DNA of 64,000 bases from Wuchereria bancrofti (lineage: Eukaryota; Nematoda; Chromadorea; Rhabditida; Onchocercidae). Each line of letters opens with the position of its first letter. Positions within the stretch are counted from its first letter, which is position 1. The notes below the pieces were generated by a model. It was not told the DNA's origin. It did no database searches and saw nothing but the letters and a program-made list of their open reading frames with translations. Position numbers and translations under genes: made by a program. Shown here in pieces: positions 61,075 to 64,000 of this stretch. The stretch lies in the NCBI GenBank assembly GCA_005281725.1, contig SSBO01000005.1, positions 558,001 through 622,000 on the forward strand, read 5' to 3'.

Positions 61075-61396
61075 ACCAATTGACGAACTACCCTATCACC
61101 AATTGACGAACTACCCTATCACCAATTGACGAACTACCCTATCACCAATTGACGAACTACCCTAGCACCAATTGACGAACTACCCTATCACCAATTGACG
61201 AACTACCCTATCACCAATTGACGAACTACCCTATCACCAATTGACGAACTACCCTATCACCAATTGACGAACTACCCTATCACCAATTGACGAACTACCC
61301 TATCACCAATTGACGAACTACCCTATCACCAATTGACGAACTACCCTATCACCAATTGACGAACTACCCTATCACCAATTGACGAACTACCCTATC
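61075..61396. repeat. Minisatellite: 14 copies of a 23-bp unit
   Basis: Exactly 14 tandem copies of ACCAATTGACGAACTACCCT plus ATC (322 bp = 14 x 23). Only one change was seen: copy 4 ends CTAGC instead of CTATC (position 165 of 61xxx, i.e. 61165). Such homogeneity points to recent expansion or ongoing gene conversion. Each unit contains the palindrome CAATTG. Confidence 0.97.
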
Positions 61397-62027
61397 CTCC
61401 CAACCTCAGGTAACTGCGAATTCTTTCCCTGATCTTCACTTCATAACAAGATATAATGTCGAAAGAGATTAAATGACAGAGAAGATTACACCAAATCCCA
61501 GAAGAGAAATCAGTTGCTGAAACATGCGATAAGTTTAAAAGATAATCCAAACAGGTTCCTTATTCCCGCCATATGTCAGCAATTATTAAATGCAATGGAG
61601 GTAAGTCTAAATGATTGCACAAATCCTTTTGTGTGGTTTCAAGCAAAGTGAACGAATGAATAGTGAATTGGAGTGACAGAATCAAAAATGAGTAAATTCG
61701 ATTTCAATTATGCCGTTGAATTTAATTAGCTGGTGGAGCACTCTAAACCGGTTCTTCCGAATTTTGGAATTTAAGGTCCTCAGACATGTCGCCTGTTGGA
61801 ACATGAATGAATTCAGATATGCAAGCAGCTCATCTTAAAACAAAAGTACTGAGTTTAAGGTCAAAATTGCCCTTCGCAGTTCAGTGATCGGTTCTGCTAC
61901 CACTCTACCACATACTCTCTCATTCACCACTGTTAATCAATAACCTTTGAACTGCTATTATTTTCCAAAAAACTACTATTATTCGTTTGTCACCGGGCAT
62001 AATTAATAATGAATAAAAAATTTAACA
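61397..62027. other. Non-coding spacer between two repeats
   Basis: No gene recognised; short interrupted frames only. Confidence 0.5.
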
Positions 62028-62097
62028 AAATTAATAATAATAGCAATAATAATAAAGGTAAGATAAAAATAATAATAACAACAATGATAATGACGAA

Positions 62098-62153
<56 letters not shown>

Positions 62154-62279
62154 TAATAATAATAATAATGATAATAATAATGGTAATGGTAAAAAATAAT
62201 AATGACAATGATAATAATAATAATAATGATAATGATAATAATAATGGTAATGATAATAATAATAATCATCATAATAATA
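62028..62279. repeat. Compound AAT/TAA trinucleotide microsatellite
   Basis: About 250 bp of AAT-type repeats, pure for some 50 bp near 62099-62150 and interrupted elsewhere by GAT, GGT and GAC triplets. Open frames across it (poly-Ile, poly-Asn, poly-Tyr) are artefacts of the repeat. Confidence 0.97.
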
Positions 62280-62685
62280 CATAGAGGAAAAAATGAAGAA
62301 TTTGCAGGGAGCGTTCATGGATAAACCATTTTTGGGGATGTATAGTTGAACAACTCGCGATAGTACTCTTCGAATGACCTGAATTTTGTCCCACACTCTC
62401 CTTCTTTCCTTCCTTTCTCCACCACCATCCTTCCCAATACTCATCCATCTCCCAAACCTCTTCCTGCTCGGGCAACAAGCAGCAGGCTTCTTCCCAAAGG
62501 GGAGGGCAGAACTGCTCTCTGCTAGCACACCGAAGAGAGCAGCCCATACTATGACATCACTTCTTGAAATTGAAACCCCTCATTGACTTGATCAAACCAT
62601 CACAGCTCCTTCTCAGTTTACCCACACATTCCGCTCCTCAACTCAACAACGCCAAACTAACCGATCACTTCAGGACATGAATTAT

Positions 62686-62758
62686 GGCCCTGTGGCCTAA
62701 TGGACAAGGCGTCGCTCTCCTAAAGCGAAGACTGCAGGTTCGAGTCCTGCCAGGGTCG
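62686..62758 (+). tRNA. trnR-CCU: tRNA-Arg (anticodon CCT)
   Basis: A 73-nt cloverleaf without intron. Acceptor stem GGCCCTG pairs with CAGGGTC (one G-T pair). D arm is GCC/GGC with an AATGGACAA-type loop, anticodon stem TCGCT/AGCGA with loop CTCCTAA (anticodon CCT), variable AGACT, T arm GCAGG TTCGAGT CCTGC, discriminator G. The internal A box (TGGCCTAATGG) and B box (GGTTCGAGTCC) for RNA polymerase III are intact. Downstream lies CTTTGTCCGTCCCTTTTG, with a T-run that may end transcription. It decodes AGG. Confidence 0.96.
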
Positions 62759-64000
62759 GCTTTGTCCGTCCCTTTTGAAAAGTACACTAAATATTGCATC
62801 GCTCCTTCTTATTGCCTTATGCCTTCTCTCCTCTCCCAGAGAGAGGGAGTCTCAGGAGAGCAGTTGGCGGCGGGTCAGACGAGCTTCACCCTTACACCAC
62901 GCAGCCGTGAAGCAGAGACAGATGTCAGATGGCGCTGTTGTCGTCAAGTCGTCAACTTCGGTCTCGGTGTTCACTTTTTCGAGGCGCAGCAGCACTTCCT
63001 CCATTTCATTTCATTTCATTTATCCTGACAGTATTCTCACCATAGCACTCTACACCCTTTCATTATCAATGACGTCATTTTTATAGTAAGTGGCGGAACG
63101 AGTTCCAACTACTATTTGCTGCCGTCACTGTTGAGGAATGCAAAACCATTGAAGAGTGTCCATTCGCCGCTCGCACACAACGAAAGCAAAAAAAGCTGAG
63201 AAGAAAGGAAGCCATAAGGTTGTCCTTAGTGAAGAAGAATTATTTATGCAGCAGAAGGAGTGAAATCTTAGCACAAATCATCAAATGTTAACTGTCAGTT
63301 GTCAAGTCGTACAAGTGACCATTGGTCACTCGCCGAATTGTGATTGCTGTGAAGAATTAAGTGTCGTCTTGTAAACTCGTTTTGCAGAGTAAGATGTCCA
63401 CGAAAGCTGATGTGAGACTGAACTCATGAAGTTATTTACTGTTAAGTTGGTCAGCCAAGGTCAGATGTGATTTGACCATGAAGCATGGACAATGGCTCTT
63501 CTCTGTAAAAAGAGAGGGAAAGAGAGCAGAATCTTATTCTTCTGCGTTTAATTTGCAAATCCGAGATAAACAAGCTGCAGTTAGGAGAGAAAAATCAGCG
63601 GCATAACAGGGATGCGTGTCAGGTCGATGCTGAAAATGAAGAGGAGGTAAGGATGGACAAGTGCGAATCTGTACCTTGACCTCTCCCATTTGACCTTTGT
63701 GGTGAACTAAGAATTGTAACAAATGAAATGAAAATGAGAAATATAAGAGTAGCTCTCATCTCTCGGATAGGCGAAATCTTTTCCTAGTATTAATTATATC
63801 ACTGTTTGCACTATTCTAATGGCAAGATGCAAGTAAGTAAGTCAGTTTGTGGAAAATATCAATGAGAAAGGAAATGCAGTGACGCTTATATTCAACATCA
63901 CAGGAGAAGAAAGCAAAGTTTTGTCGAGCAAAATGTCGAGAACCAGTCTTGGGTACGGTCTCGGCGAGACGGAATAAAATAAAAACAATTTGAAATTCCT
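62759..64000. other. Region after the tRNA, no gene recognised
   Basis: Mixed sequence with short frames on both strands and CATTTCATTT-type small repeats near 63000-63020. No protein family or RNA structure recognised up to the window end. Confidence 0.5.

Noticed and set aside
61990..62528. Long frames of poly-Ile, poly-Tyr/His and poly-Asn on both strands
   Set aside because: They are translations of the AAT/TAA microsatellite and its flanks, without start context, splice sites or any domain.
62684..63086. Two overlapping frames of about 100 codons across and after the tRNA
   Set aside because: The first runs through the tRNA gene itself and the second is in low-complexity sequence; no family similarity.
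1..64000. CRISPR arrays, prophage, operon-like bacterial clusters or intact transposons
   Set aside because: The window is eukaryotic with intron-rich genes; the only regular tandem array (61075-61396) has no spacers, and no transposase or terminal inverted repeats were found.

Overview
The window reads as nuclear DNA of a nematode. The main signs are an MSP-domain gene, a secreted astacin-like protein with ShK domains, an NRF-6-type acyltransferase and a ClC channel of the CLH type. Genes are dense, with many small GT-AG introns, and several start codons sit just after a trans-splice-like TTTCAG. AT-richness and intron sizes suggest a parasitic clade III (spirurid or filaria-like) worm, but that is inference. 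I assembled exon models by reading frames, splice sites and family similarity, without alignment or transcripts.

Layout. 87-3534 (+): 3' half of a ClC chloride channel (CBS domains and tail). 6978-10060 (+): BTB plus six C2H2 zinc fingers. 11259-14453 (+): seven-finger C2H2 protein. 15416-17584 (-): LRR-Ig single-pass receptor-like protein. 19628-20859 (+): eIF5A. 24010-26856 (+): MRG15/MRG-1 chromatin protein. 27729-30683 (-): UBA3, catalytic subunit of the NEDD8 E1. 30950-35099 (+): secreted astacin-like protein that has lost its zinc ligands, followed by ShK domains. 35747-37778 (+): MSP-domain protein. 38348-45947 (+): WDR33/PFS-2 polyadenylation factor. 46435-47457 (-): mitochondrial ribosomal protein bL20m. 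47723-49809 (+): double-MADF protein. 50790-51961 (+): oligoribonuclease REXO2. 52878-54636 (+): Hsp90 co-chaperone CDC37. 56318-60367 (-): NRF-6-like membrane acyltransferase. 60368-64000: no protein gene, but a 14-copy 23-bp minisatellite, an AAT/TAA microsatellite and tRNA-Arg(CCT).

Most genes are unrelated housekeeping or regulatory functions, so the window is ordinary euchromatin rather than an island or gene cluster. Two head-to-head pairs (UBA3 with the astacin-like gene, and mrpl-20 with the MADF gene) are each separated by only about 265 bp and probably share a bidirectional promoter. No operon with the very short spacing of C. elegans operons is evident. The least ordinary gene is the apparently catalytically dead astacin-ShK protein. 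Several orphan coding-like stretches (10170-10480 minus, 11041-11185, 21767-21910, 22422-23068) remain unassigned.
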